Shown here in pieces: positions 38,685-49,911 of a stretch of DNA of 64,000 bases. The translations under genes and the position numbers were made by a program. The notes below the pieces were generated by a model that saw nothing but the letters and a program-made list of their open reading frames with translations, was not told the DNA's origin and searched no databases. Source of the stretch: Lepidodermella squamata. Lineage: Eukaryota; Gastrotricha. Each line of letters begins with the position of its first letter. Within the stretch, counting starts at the first letter, position 1. The stretch is from positions 2,108,001 through 2,172,000 of the forward strand of contig JBLDXI010000019.1 of the NCBI GenBank assembly GCA_047495785.1, in the 5' to 3' direction.

Positions 38685-38778
38685 CGACCCAGATGGGACT
38701 CGAACCCACAATCTCCGGCTCCGGAGGCCGACGCCTTACCATTCCTTACCATTACCGACGCCATTAGGCCACTGGGCC
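38685..38778 (-). tRNA. tRNA-Arg(CCG)-like gene with expanded D loop
   Basis: The minus strand gives a 94-base cloverleaf. The acceptor stem GGCCCAG/CTGGGTC pairs over 7 positions with one G-U. The anticodon stem TCGGC/GCCGG encloses loop CTCCGGA, anticodon CCG. The T arm is GTGGG-TTCGAGT-CCCAT. An A-box-like TGGCCTAATGG and a B box GGTTCGAGTCC are present, and a TTTTTT terminator follows 4 bases after the discriminator base. The D loop is about 31 instead of about 10 bases because an internal AATGGTAAGG-type segment is repeated. Either a functional tRNA with an odd D loop or a recent pseudogene. Confidence 0.72.
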
Positions 38779-38964
38779 GGGTTAGAAAACTGATCGATTA
38801 TGTTATGCTTGATAATTAAAAATTTACATCAGCATCCTAAATCCTAATATATCATATTGCCTAGCAATGAATTCTTTTAAAATGCGAGAATTTTTTCGGG
38901 GAAAATCCTCGATTCAAAAATATCAAGTATATTGGCAGCCTCAAATAAATTTCAGGGTAGACTA

Positions 38965-39738
38965 TACCGTAACGAGTGGTAACTTTGGACAAAACGTGTT
39001 TTTCGAACATTAAAAATCAGCCTTTGCTCCTAAATTTCAGTAATTTTTACCAAAGGTGGGGACGGTGATTCTTGAATTTACTGCAAATTCTAGAAATTTT
39101 TAGAATTTTACCTGACCTTTGGCTAATTAATATGTGTTCCGGTAACTTTGGACAATTAGAGGGTAGTTTTGGACACTCATTTGCATTTGCAATTTCATTG
39201 CAATTTCATTGTGAATTATCTATTATTCATGGTTATTTATTTAATCTTGGGTCAGATTTCGGAAAAAATTATAAACAGATGGCGCATCATCTGTTTCTCG
39301 GAAGTTCAATAAAAATACGTTTCTGCGCAGCCGCATACTTAACCCGTCCAAAACTGTCCAAAATTACCCCAATTTTCACCTGTTTTTCAGGTAAATGTCC
39401 TGCTAAAACGCGTTGACGGATTGTCATTTTTTCTTCGATTATAGGGAGAGTAAATATAGGAGAATGCTCATGCCAATTTTTATTGAAAACTGTTCGATTT
39501 TTAGAAAGATAGAAGGGGGGTCCCAAAACGGCACCCAAAGTCTAACTGCTTGCAACATTTTCTGAAATCCGATTTCAGCTCCAATCGTCTTGATTTTTAT
39601 TTCAAACGAAAGCTGAGGAGACGGAGAATTTTATGCAAAAACCCCCATGATTTAAACGTTCAAGCCTGAAAAGCTAAACACCTGCAAAGCCGAAAGTGTC
39701 CAAAGTTACCGTGTCCACAATCACCACACGTTACGGTA
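38965..39738. mobile_element. 774-bp inverted-repeat element
   Basis: Ends TACCGTAACGAGTGGT and the complement of TACCGTAACGTGTGGT (15 of 16 matching). Inside each end is a GGTAACTTTGGACA phrase in opposite orientations. No coding capacity is seen. TA at the extreme ends suggests TA-target insertion. A diverged relative may lie at about 54.85-55.1 kb in FUT-G's intron. Confidence 0.65.
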
Positions 39739-41005
39739 GGTATGGCTGAAAAGCCGCAGAGGGAGAGAAGCCGACGAGCTTCCAATTTAATGAGGAGTTT
39801 CATCGGCAAAATAATGCTTGAAATTCTTAAGAATTGTGCGAATTGATGCGCATATCAGCTTCTCCCCGTGTGGCTCCTTTTGGTCACCCTGTAGAGCAGC
39901 GAAGTCATTGATTATTAGAACGATTAGAAACCATCGTCATCATGATTGGAAACTATAGCTCAGTGCTCCGAAAACTGTTTTCACCAGCAGCATTTTTGGC
40001 GGCCAGAAAGCTATGGCATCTGCCGCAGATAAAATCAGACCTTTCTCCGGCCGCACTTACATTGGTAGTGCTGTTTCTTCGGCCGCAAATTTTCTTTTAA
40101 CGTTTAGACAATTTTCTTCTAAAAAATGTTATTCCGCTAGAGATCTATTATCTGTTGTGCTTAGCGGAAGAGGTTAATTAACAGAGGCCTTAATAAACAG
40201 GTTAATTCCACCAGGCCATAAAAACGAGCTTCAAATACTTACTTCAAATACTTCAAAGCCGACTGATTCCATAAAACTTCGAGTCAACAGAACCGGTACT
40301 TCCTACAAATTTTTCCTAAACGGGCCACAGTTGTAACCCGCTGATACGCCACACGCCTCCCGGGGTCTTTTCCTTCAATTCACTTTGGTTCGATGTTCGA
40401 TTCAACTCACTGTTTTGCCTTTCCTATTTCCAACTTGACTAAAGTTGGGGAAAAAATGCTCAAGATTGCCGAATTGGTCCCAGCGAACCAGACGTTGATA
40501 ATATGCGAGCGAAGCTAACGGTATTTCGCAGTTATTGTGGCTGGAAATAATCTAAAATAGGCTGATTTTAGCGTACTGATCGAACGCAACGGGGTAGCCG
40601 GCCGCACCCCAACAATCGCTCGAGGAAAGTTTTCCGCCCGCGATGAACTGCCCCGCCGTCCGCTTGCGGCCGAAAAAACCGAGTTTGCGGAGCACTGCTA
40701 TAGCTGATTAAAGGCCGAAGGGAACAGGCAATCGCTGTAAAAGCGTGAGCATGCAACTATCCTTCCAGTTGCTTTCAACTCATCTGACCTTCGATAGGAA
40801 ATGATGAAAAAAGACAACTCTCGCTTTAAATTCTCATTCTCGCATCATCGATTCTTTATTATAGCTTTTGCCTGCACTTTCTGCAGTGTTCTCAGTGTTT
40901 ATAATCAAAAGGTAAAAATGGCGAGGTACAGCTTCTTATAGCTAATAGAAAATATTCTAAAAATCTAGCGATAATAAATAAGCATCATTTGAAACCACTT
41001 CAAAT
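39739..41005. other. Intergenic with a decayed mariner-like MITE
   Basis: At about 39746-39893 there is a degenerate copy of the family seen intact at 53399-53569 (shared AATTTAATGAGGAGTTT and a right end TTTTGGTCACCCTGTA). The rest, up to the FUT-E stop codon, holds no recognisable gene. Confidence 0.5.
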
Positions 41006-44000
41006 CTAAAATTTCGGCTTCAGACATTGGCCGAAGGTAGTTTGAGGATCAGCCACCGTTGCATTGTACCTTTGGCCGTCGATCATCCACAATTTTTCAC
41101 ACAATCTCCGCCACGAGTACGCAAACGTCTTCAAGCCGAATCGGTACCTCATTTGCCACGTAAATCGTTCCGCTAGTTCGGTTTTATTGCCTGGTAACGT
41201 GTGCTTCAGATAGTGAACGAGCTCGGCAATTTTACCCGGCAGAAAGTCGCGAGCGTTGATGAAAGAGCGTTTCGGTATTTCGAGGTTGTCGTAGTCAACA
41301 TTTCCGCCGTAAGCGATAGGAATCACGCCTTGTTCAATGCTGAGTTTAAGGCCGCGGAATAGCTTTTCCGTGACGTAGTCGTCGCATAGCGAGTTTTCGA
41401 ACGATAAATAGTAGCGGTAGTTGCTGAAAAACGGACTGCTGGCGTTCCATTCTGGTGCCGCTGTTTCGCCACACGCGCCGTATGTGTCGATTGTGAGACC
41501 CGCTTCGCGCAATTTTTCGACCAATTTCTCACGAGCGCCATCCGTCCTAATAAAAATTAAAAATAAATTAAATGATGAAAACATCAAATTATCAATAAAA
41601 ATTCCGAAACTAAATAAATCCTTATTCTAAGATGGTTCGCCATCCTTTTCTCAACCGTACTTTTCTCAACAGTGCATTTCGTTCTCAACACGCATTTACT
41701 CAACACGCATTTATCTCAACAGGTGTAATTTATTGCGTAACAAGTGTTCAACTTAATACGACGCGCTTTGAATCAGAGCAACAGCGTCGATAAATTTTAC
41801 GAGACGTAGTATGCGCGCATTGTCTTTCAAGGACTGTAAGTCGAGCGCGAGCTCAGCAAATAACGTAGCTAGCTGATGCTCTTTACTGATCGAGGCATTG
41901 TTTGTTTTCCTGACTTTCTTGCCCAACTGCTGTTGAAGGCACTCGCCACCGACACGCCGGTCTTCACCCTTCAAAAGGCAAATGAAGCGCCAGAATTCGC
42001 AGTCGGTCTTGTTGACTGTTCGGCTGTCAAGGGCGTGGTGGAAGCTCTCCGCGATGTTATTCGTTCGACGGTCTTCGTCGTAGACGTTCCATTCGTTCTC
42101 CGGGTACAGAGTGAGCCACGTGTGGCGAAAATAACCCGCGAAATCAAGGTTTTTCAGCCTAGGAGGCATGGCGTTGATCAAATGTAGAACGACCGGTTTA
42201 ACGTCCTCGAGAGGGACGAAGGCGACGTACATGAAGCGCCGAATGAATCGACGAACTATGTTCGGACCCAGCAGTTGACCCGCCTCATCGCGAGGAGCCG
42301 GGGCTTCGTAAACAGTTTTGAGGCCATTCCTGTCTACCCACCGACGCATGCTATCAGAGAAATGGAAGAAGCAGCCCTTAATGACAAGTTTGCCATTTCT
42401 AGTCACCAGTTTTCTCAGCACGGGCAAAAGGCCGCTCTCGAAGTCGGTGGTGACCTCCTTCCAAGCGTACTCGGGATTAACGCGCTCGATGTGCTCAAGA
42501 ACAACGCCGAGAATTCGCTCGTAACTGTCACTGGTCCTATCAGTCGAGAGAACGAAGATAGCAGGTTGGCCAACACCTTTCTCCTCGTGATGGATCGTCC
42601 ACAACTGATCGAACAAGGGCGGAACTATCTCGAAGGTTCCATCAACATAAATGCGCGTCGATTTACTCAATCGAAGCAGCGCGGCGTCGGTCGCTAGAAT
42701 CATGAATCCGTGACCGGGTTCGTCGATTTCGTAATGAAGCAGCATGGTACCGTCGGTTTTTGTCAGCAGAAATCGTTCACAAATCTCGGCCTCGGCAGCC
42801 AGGATGTAAAGCAGCTCGTCGGTTGAATCTGGCGAGTCAGGAAAAATTTCACGCCTACGTTTGATCTTGTTGATGTTTGTAGTTGCCTGAACTTTGGTCG
42901 GCATTAGGGCCCGCACCTCATCATCGTCAACGTTATTGTGAACATCGATAAAATGATTTCCTGTCGAGACTAGAGGTTGAGTGATAGCTCTGTGGCGATA
43001 TGTCGCCATATTCACCTCTTTTTCGCACATTGCATGGCTGGCGAGGCATTTCGGTTTGTGCACCGGTGTGACAAAATCGGCGGGTAAATCAAAGGGTTGA
43101 ATGGCCGGGTGTTTTGCCAGTTGCTCCAAATTCTTGGTGTCTTTGACGGGAAATTCTGGCACGAGATTTCGGGGAAGTTGAGCCGTACACCTTATACTAG
43201 TACTATAAAAATAATTAAAAAAAAATTTTAATTTATTATTTTTTAAAAATTTATTATTTTTTTTTAATTTTAATTTAATTAAAAAAAATAAAAAATTAAC
43301 TTACTATGAATTTTGGCAGCGATGATAAACGCGGCTGTCGCTACGCCTATCGTCGTAGTAGATGTGACCCCCAACTGTTGTCGCATAATTTCCTTTGGCC
43401 GTGACAAAGCGCTTGCCATTTTTAGGTCCAGACGTGTCCAACAATTCGTCTAATCGCGCCGTTTTAGCCGCTTCAGTTTCACCTTCATTTTCGGCGATTT
43501 CTTCACTATTTTCCTTATTCAAACTGTCACCTTCGAGTTTTCGCTTGAGATTGCGATTTTCTGTTCTAATGGCCTCCAGCTCACGCCGCAATAACTCCTC
43601 TGTCGTTGGAATTCTTATTGGCGACGTGAATTCTTCGCGTTGAACCTCATCAAAGACGCGATTGACAATTGCCGGCGATAGCTGTTGAACATTGAACAAT
43701 ACCGGTACCGGCGTCTTGGCCCTATAACAACTTTTTGCAAAGCGCTGATGAGCCGCGAGTGCTTTTTCATTTTTATATGCCTTGTGGCACACAGTACAAT
43801 AATGCGGCATTTCAAGAGTTTAATAAGCGGCAACAAAATGGAGTAAGTGTTATTATATTGATACTTGGCTAAGTGAGTTGTTAACGTCTCAGGAAGTGTG
43901 GAATACGGCAGTGGGTATCACCTGTTAATCCGATTACAAACACTCGTGATAACCACGACGCGCGCGCCCTCTCGTACACATTCGCCCTCTCGTACACGCG

Positions 44001-45865
44001 CGCGTAGTTGAGATGAACACCTGTTGTGTAAACAATACGTTGAGAAAAATGCACGTTGAGAAAAGTACGGTTGAGAAAAGGCGGCACTACCTCTAAGATG
44101 TCCTACTCCTATTTTAGCCTAAAAGTCTAGGCTTTAGACTGGGAATGAAACCTTAAATTAAACATCAAGCTCTAACGACTTTAATACAGCGTGTCCCATA
44201 AGTAACGCAAACAAAGGAAATACAAACAAAGAGCTCAAACCCCTAAACTGAAAACCGTATCTACAGGGACCGGCAGAAGTTATTCTACAGACGCATTACT
44301 TATTATCGTTATAGTCATCATTATTTCTTCAACTTCTTCAACCCCATATGCGGAATTTCGGCACGAAAATGAAGAAGTTGAAGATATTGACGGTCACATG
44401 ACTCCTAATGATGACTATAACGATAATGATAATGCGCCTGTAGAATAACTTCTGCCGGTCTCTGTAAAATCTCAAAAAGCGCAAAATGTCATGAGAATTG
44501 TAATCAGGAATGCCACTTTTTGATGGCATTAAAAAATCAAAGAAATTGGGCACAACCGGTAAATTACCGAAAATTCCCGAACCGGTTACCATCAGGGTTT
44601 TCCGGGTTTTCTTCGGTAAAATCGCCGATAAAGGATTGAAGATTCTCCCGGTAGGTTTATTTCCAAAATATCAGTTTCAAACAAGAAGTCGCAAAATGGA
44701 AAAAGGTTGCGCAAATTATGGGACACGAGCAATTATATAGGTCAATCAGATCAAGCAACCAATTTAGCTAAAAGTGAGATTTATCACTACAGTGGATCTC
44801 GTTATACCTATTTTATCTATGAAATTTACATTTTTACAATTTTTCCTGGGCCAAAATGCAAGCCTTGGCCTTAAATGATAGCAAATATAGGATAACAAAT
44901 ATAGGATAACATGAATCATCTAAATATCAGACCACAAAAGCTGAATTCTATCGATATTTAGGAAAATCGAATGCTAGCTCATGAAACGCCTGAATTTCGA
45001 ATAGCTATATTGGAGCTTGGAGCTCATTAAATTTTCTATAATTGAATTCCTAAAATAGTATGACCCAAATAAAATGAGCTATTTCGCAAAAAAAATTGAA
45101 AAAATTGAAATTAAATGAATTTTACTTGCAATGGCTGACAATCCATAGCGCGTCCTTTTTACGAGCCGCAAAATTGTCGATAAATTTTGATATCTTCCTC
45201 CTAGCTAATTCTACGTCCCGCGCCAGTTCAGGAACCAGGCGGCCATACGCAAATCTAACATCGGCCAGTGACGAATAGGACGCCGTCCAATTGAAAGCAA
45301 CAGCCCTTTTAACACTTTTCCACATTGACTGCGTAAACATCATCGGCGGTGATTCCATTGAGAAAAATACATAAATCTGCGCCGGGTTTCGCGACGACGG
45401 CAAATCGTCCGCCTCGAAATCACGCGCGTGAAAAATTAACGCGTCCGATTTTGTCGCCCGACTTCTATCAACAACCAGGCGACACTGCCTTTTATCGCCA
45501 TTTTGATAATCGTCATCTAGCGATAAAATGTGCCGAGATTCATTGGCGATGCGTGGGAAAATTTCGTTCCACAACGGGTCGCCGAACCAGGGTGTCCACA
45601 ACAGAATTTCCTTAACGGCTGGAACTGTTATAGGATTTTTCACGGTAGCTAATTCGATGGATGATTTTCTACTCGTATGATTACTATCAGCGTCACGCTT
45701 CACTACATCGTTAACAGCGTCATCAGCCGCTGCGGAATTTTGACAATTTCGAAATATGAAAATCGTGGAAAATAGTAAAATTGATGCGAAAAAGGCGGCT
45801 TGAACACTCGTCGGCCGGTGCTGAGATCGGATAATTGTCGGTAAAATTCGACGAAATTCACCCAT
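41006..45865 (-). CDS. FUT-E: alpha-1,3-fucosyltransferase (GT10) split by a transposon-filled intron
   Basis: Predicted 426-residue type II Golgi enzyme. Exons (minus) are 45865-45126 and 41546-41006, joined in phase 2 at IVSHC-K/TDGAREKL. The membrane segment is at about residues 23-39 (AAFFASILLFSTIFIF). The catalytic part has LLWTPWFGDPLW, CRLVVDRSRA, FFSMESPPMMF, FNWTASYSSLADVRFAYG (tyrosine-glycine kept, proline replaced by alanine), FENSLCDDYVTEKLF and GVIPIAYGG, ending FGQCLKPKF. The 3.58 kb intron contains a complete zinc-finger MULE in the same orientation, plus an R1 repeat with a nested MITE. Both exons are intact, so the gene may still be expressed. Closest to FUT-D. Confidence 0.9.
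41635..44091 (-). mobile_element. Complete zinc-finger MULE transposon in FUT-E intron
   Basis: A 2,457-bp element flanked by the perfect 9-bp duplication TCTAAGATG at 41626-41634 and 44092-44100, the usual Mutator target length. Inverted ends share CCTTTTCTCAACCGTACTTT, with several further TTCTCAAC units in each terminal region. It carries one two-exon transposase gene, intact. Perfect duplications and an open gene argue for recent insertion. Confidence 0.92.
41753..43810 (-). CDS. MULE transposase with N-terminal zinc finger
   Basis: Predicted 651-residue cut-and-paste transposase. Exons (minus) are 43810-43305 and 43202-41753; phase 2 closes across a 102-bp intron. The N-terminus has a zinc finger (CTVCHKAYKNEKALAAHQRF), then a coiled-coil-like segment (ELEAIRTENRNLKRKL). 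The MULE core follows: D in IYVDGTFEIVPP, D in TTDFESGLLPVL, the C-x2-H of GCFFHFSDSMRRW and E in NNIAESFHHAL, which are candidate DDE residues. No SWIM finger is visible, unlike the transposase at 13-16 kb. No frameshift or stop is present, so it could be active and might mobilise the non-coding 9-bp-duplication elements in this window. Confidence 0.9.
44185..44727. repeat. Dispersed repeat family R1, best copy, with a nested MITE
   Basis: Inverted ends CGTGTCCCATAAGTAACGC and the complement of CGTGTCCCATAATTTGCGC. The interior carries ACCGAAAATTCCCGAACCGG and GGTTTTCCGGGTTTT. It lies in the FUT-E intron, next to the MULE. Related copies are at 35.6-36.1, 53.1-53.6 and 55.2-55.5 kb. Confidence 0.7.
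44264..44464. mobile_element. Mariner-like MITE nested in R1 repeat
   Basis: A 201-bp element bounded by TA on both sides. Ends start CAGGGACCGGCAGAAGTTAT and CAGAGACCGGCAGAAGTTAT; the inverted arms extend about 60 bp. No coding capacity. Confidence 0.82.
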
Positions 45866-47286
45866 ACGATAATAACGTCACATTATAACAGATGTTTTCT
45901 AAGAAACATTCCGAAAAATTCTAAAAATAAAATTATTAAATCTCAATAATAATTATTCAATTGCAAAAGTTCAAAACCTGACAAACAAGGGAAGAGCGGT
46001 ATAATTGAATGAATTAAGAGGGTATTAGCCGGTCTGGTGATTACATTCAAAAATTATTTTAATGATAAATCCCAGCCAAGTCGGTTTTGCAGACGCGAGA
46101 CACCGCCAACGCGCTTTATATTACTAGGCCACGCATGGGACCTAGTTTTGTCTTACATCATGGCAAAATATTATTAAGGTAGAGAGTATTTATATTTTTG
46201 CGCGACATGTGCGTGTGTTGTAAATAGATAATAACAATAATAATGATGACGTAGTAGAGAAAAATGGCGGCGTCAAAGCGCTAGCCAAGCGATGAATACT
46301 CATAATAAATACTTGAAACAACTGATGTCTCCACGACTGCTGCGTGATAAAAGGTGATGGTGACAAAACTGAGTTGAAAAACAATTTTTTTCACGAAATC
46401 TGGCACCTTGCCTAGAAGAATCAGAAAATCAAGACGAGTCGATTGGTATATACCTTAAAATAACAATTTTGAGAAACTGAAATCTTCACATTTCACTGGC
46501 GTGGAGATTTCTATCCGAGCGCGCAATTCTCGGGCCTGCTACAATATAGTAATTTGTTGCCCAGGTTGTCCTCGGGCGGTTATATTGCACTGAATGAGAG
46601 AAGCGCGTCTAATTGAAAGAAACATTGTATTAATTACACAACCGGCGGCCATCGTGTAATCAGGATTTTGAATACCTGGCACACGACGCATGATAATAAA
46701 TAAACACAGACACACACACGCAGTATGAATGACCCGACAGGTGTCGGAATATTATTTTAATAAGATACACAAGTAATAAACAAATAAACAAATAGTAAAA
46801 GTTTTACGTTTTAAGATGTTGATTGTAAATAAAACGGCAACTTGAATCGGCCATAAAAGGCAAGTATGTAATAGAGATGAATGGCGAAAATAAACAAGCA
46901 AATTAGCGCGAAAAGGTGCAGGTTAAAACGCACCTTTGTCGTTAAGGGAAAATACCTTGTTATGCAATATTTTTCTGAATCTGCGAGGTTTAAGTGTAAG
47001 AAGAAAACTTCTTCGCATGTAAAGCTTGAGCTACTTAATTTGAGAATAAAATCAAACTTTTAATTTAATGGATGAATTTTTTATTTTCGGATAAAACTGG
47101 GTAACGAGAAAATTTCTTATCCGCAAATTATCAAATAAATTAACAACTCAATCACACGCGGTTTTTACCTGTAGATTTAGAAAAATGTCCCCCGTGGTAA
47201 AAATCTAGCATAAAGACATCTTTTGTTTTCGCGAAAGCGTCGTCTGAAATCTTTAAAATGCGTAATTGTTAACAAGTTCCCGCGGT
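45866..47286. other. Intergenic, no feature recognised
   Basis: AT-rich DNA upstream of FUT-E up to the next transposon. No gene or repeat recognised. Confidence 0.4.
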
Positions 47287-47295
47287 AATTAGCGG

Positions 47296-48328
47296 GGTGT
47301 ATATTATTTCGTCAGCTATTTCCATGTTTTGTCAGCTAATTCCAGTTTTCGTCAGAAATACCATTTTCTGTCAGAAATGACACTTTTTTACAGCTAATTT
47401 AATATTTAATTTATATTTATATTTAGAAGTGCTCAGTAACTCTATTTCCCGCCCAGTTTCACGAAAAATAACGTAGGAAAATGTTGAAACCTTTTTCCAA
47501 AATTATTGGCTCCGGATTTTGATCGCACGACGTCTTAGTAGCACATGTTGACCTTACGCGTTTACAGGTAGAAAATAGGATTGCTACCATAGTTTTTCCG
47601 GGCACTACGGTAAAACTACTATAACCAGTACGTTAAAGAAATCAACCAAATTATGTATGGGACACCTTGATGTTTGCAACTGAAGACGTGACTATGTCTC
47701 GCCTGGAATTAACTTCGAACTTCGAAAAATGCACTGAAAGGGTATAGCGTTAGCGGCGCGCCAAAACAACCACTTTACTATTTATAGATTTTATATGGAT
47801 AGTACGATCGAGAGTAGAAAAAAATCAGTGCTCAAATGGCCTATCGTACTTTATCATTACGTTCGGCGACTTCAAGTACGATCGAATGAATCATCTAAGT
47901 GGTTGTTTTGGCGCGCCGCTAACGATAGACAGTTTACGGTAAAATCTCGCGAATAAGTCTGGCAACGCTGTTTTTGCGTTTTTGACGCGTCAGAACCGCA
48001 TAAACTTGGCTGCCGAGCCCTGAAATCTGTCGGGATTATTGAACTGGAGGCGCACCTTTGCGAACAAAAGGTCGAAATGGGTTCCGCTCAGGTTTAGCTA
48101 GGAATTTATGATCGAAAAGATAGCACCAGCAATATTTAAAAAATTTCCGCGCTATTTACGTGAAAATTGGGAACACTATGTAGTTTTAATTGTAATAGTA
48201 ATTAAATCAGTACTTGAATATGAAATTAGCTGTAAAAAAGTGTCATTTCTGACAGAAAATGGTATTTCTGACGAAAACTGGAATTAGCTGACAAAACATG
48301 GAATTAGCTGACGAAAAAACATTAACTC
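47296..48328. mobile_element. Non-autonomous MULE-type element with perfect 9-bp duplication
   Basis: A 1,033-bp element flanked by AATTAGCGG at 47287-47295 and 48329-48337. Inverted arms of about 90 bp, nearly identical, are built of repeated GTCAGCTAATTCC and GTCAGAAAT phrases. The interior has no recognisable gene but contains a second palindrome (47748-47924). Confidence 0.88.
47748..47924. repeat. Inner hairpin within the 47.3-48.3 kb element
   Basis: Perfect 28-bp inverted arms at 47748-47775 and 47897-47924, beginning CGTTAGCGGCGCGCCAAAAC, separated by about 120 bp. It may be a smaller element nested inside the larger one; no clear target duplication was found. Confidence 0.8.
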
Positions 48329-48337
48329 AATTAGCGG

Positions 48338-49911
48338 TATTATCAATAAAAAATAAAAAATAACTAATTTTTTTGTAATATTTAAGGTTGTGATTGATGC
48401 GCGAGATATTGAAACGCTTTTGGGCACGCGAATGGCATTACTCTATTTGTTAGCATTTATTCAGATGAAGCATCGTGTCGAGCATCAAACTTAACCACCA
48501 CCGATGAATGATAATCTGACCGGCCAGAGGTCACCTAGCATGCTAACAAGGCGTTTTCACGTTAAATAGCCATTTGTGATATAGCATACATGTGCGAAAG
48601 TTCGGCAGATTTTCATCATCATCGCAGCAGAGGCTGTCTGGACAAAAAACCGGGATGAAAATGAAAAAGTATATACGAAACTTCAAGATGGTAGCTAAAA
48701 ACGTGTTTTTTGCTGCGAAAGTGAAAAAAATATTCGTAATAGAAATAAAATAATTGAAACAATGGCCGCTTCGTGCTCATAATGCACTTCACCAAAATTA
48801 ACCTTTGTTTCGCAGGTAACTGCTGCTGTTTTTTTCATCCTGGTAACACTCGTGAATTTTTTGGGTATTATTGCAGGGAAATGATCTCCTCTAATCCTTT
48901 TGATACGTCTGATCAATTTTTTTGGGTATTATTATTATTAAAATTGCATGATTCCTAAACAGTGGTGACCGGTGACCTGCTAAATTGATATGAATGCCGC
49001 TATTTTATGAAAATATCGGAAGGTCACAAAGCATCTTTGGCGCTTTGGGCATTTATTGAAAGTTAATAGCTTTGCTTCGCCAAACGAAAATGATAAAATT
49101 TCTTAAAATTATCCGTCTCATTAGATTTCAAATGGCCTTAGACCCAAGGTGATGAATATTGAAGTAATATTTGATTTTTAAGATATATTTCAAACATCGA
49201 AATCTGATGTCGATTTTGGACCCGCTCGCATCTCCTGCAAAGGATCCATTTGGCACGTTTTCATCGCAGCAGAGCAGAGCATCGCAGCAGAAAGTTTTGA
49301 TTGGGAATTCCCATTCCTTATAATCGAGAGAATAATGAAAATCCGATGATTAGTTTCAAGTTTACACAAAGATCAGATTGATGTTGGAGAAGAGCGTCCA
49401 AAACCACCTGCTCACTATTCAAAATTTAAATGTATGCAAAATGTTTAAATCGCCAAAATTCATTTTAAATTCGAGAAATTGCCAAACCTTGCAAATAAAT
49501 CAACTTAAACACCTTCCTCTGGTCTGAAATAATTTCTGAATTATGGCTGGCTTTTAATCCTCGAAAATCATGTGTGTTGTCCAATATTACCGCGAGTATT
49601 TATTTGGTAATTTATTTGGTGTTTTTGGGAATCATGGCGATCCCGAAAATTGAGTCCGAAATCGGTAATACTTCGGTTCCCTCAAAATTAAGACTCGGTA
49701 TTAAGGTGGTTTTATTCACGCGGTGCATTTTTCACGTATATTCAAGTGGTATCATATAAAAACCGATAAGGCGTAACAAAAATCAATTAATACGCACTTG
49801 ACACGTCACGCCAAGGTGTCTAAACCGAGTCCACTCAATATTTTTCCAGAAAAAAATGCGACAACGATTGCCACACTGAAACCACCTCCTTAAAACTACC
49901 AAATATACACA
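48338..49911. other. Intergenic, no feature recognised
   Basis: Spacer upstream of FUT-F. Short frames only; no motif, RNA gene or repeat recognised. Confidence 0.4.

Noticed and set aside
38476-38819. Overlapping open frames on both strands (88 and 107 codons)
   Set aside because: They are chance frames through tRNA-like sequences; peptides such as GSSPIWV and VADSNPG are typical artefacts of translated tRNA T arms.
42275-42697. 140-codon plus-strand frame
   Set aside because: Complementary shadow of the zinc-finger MULE transposase.
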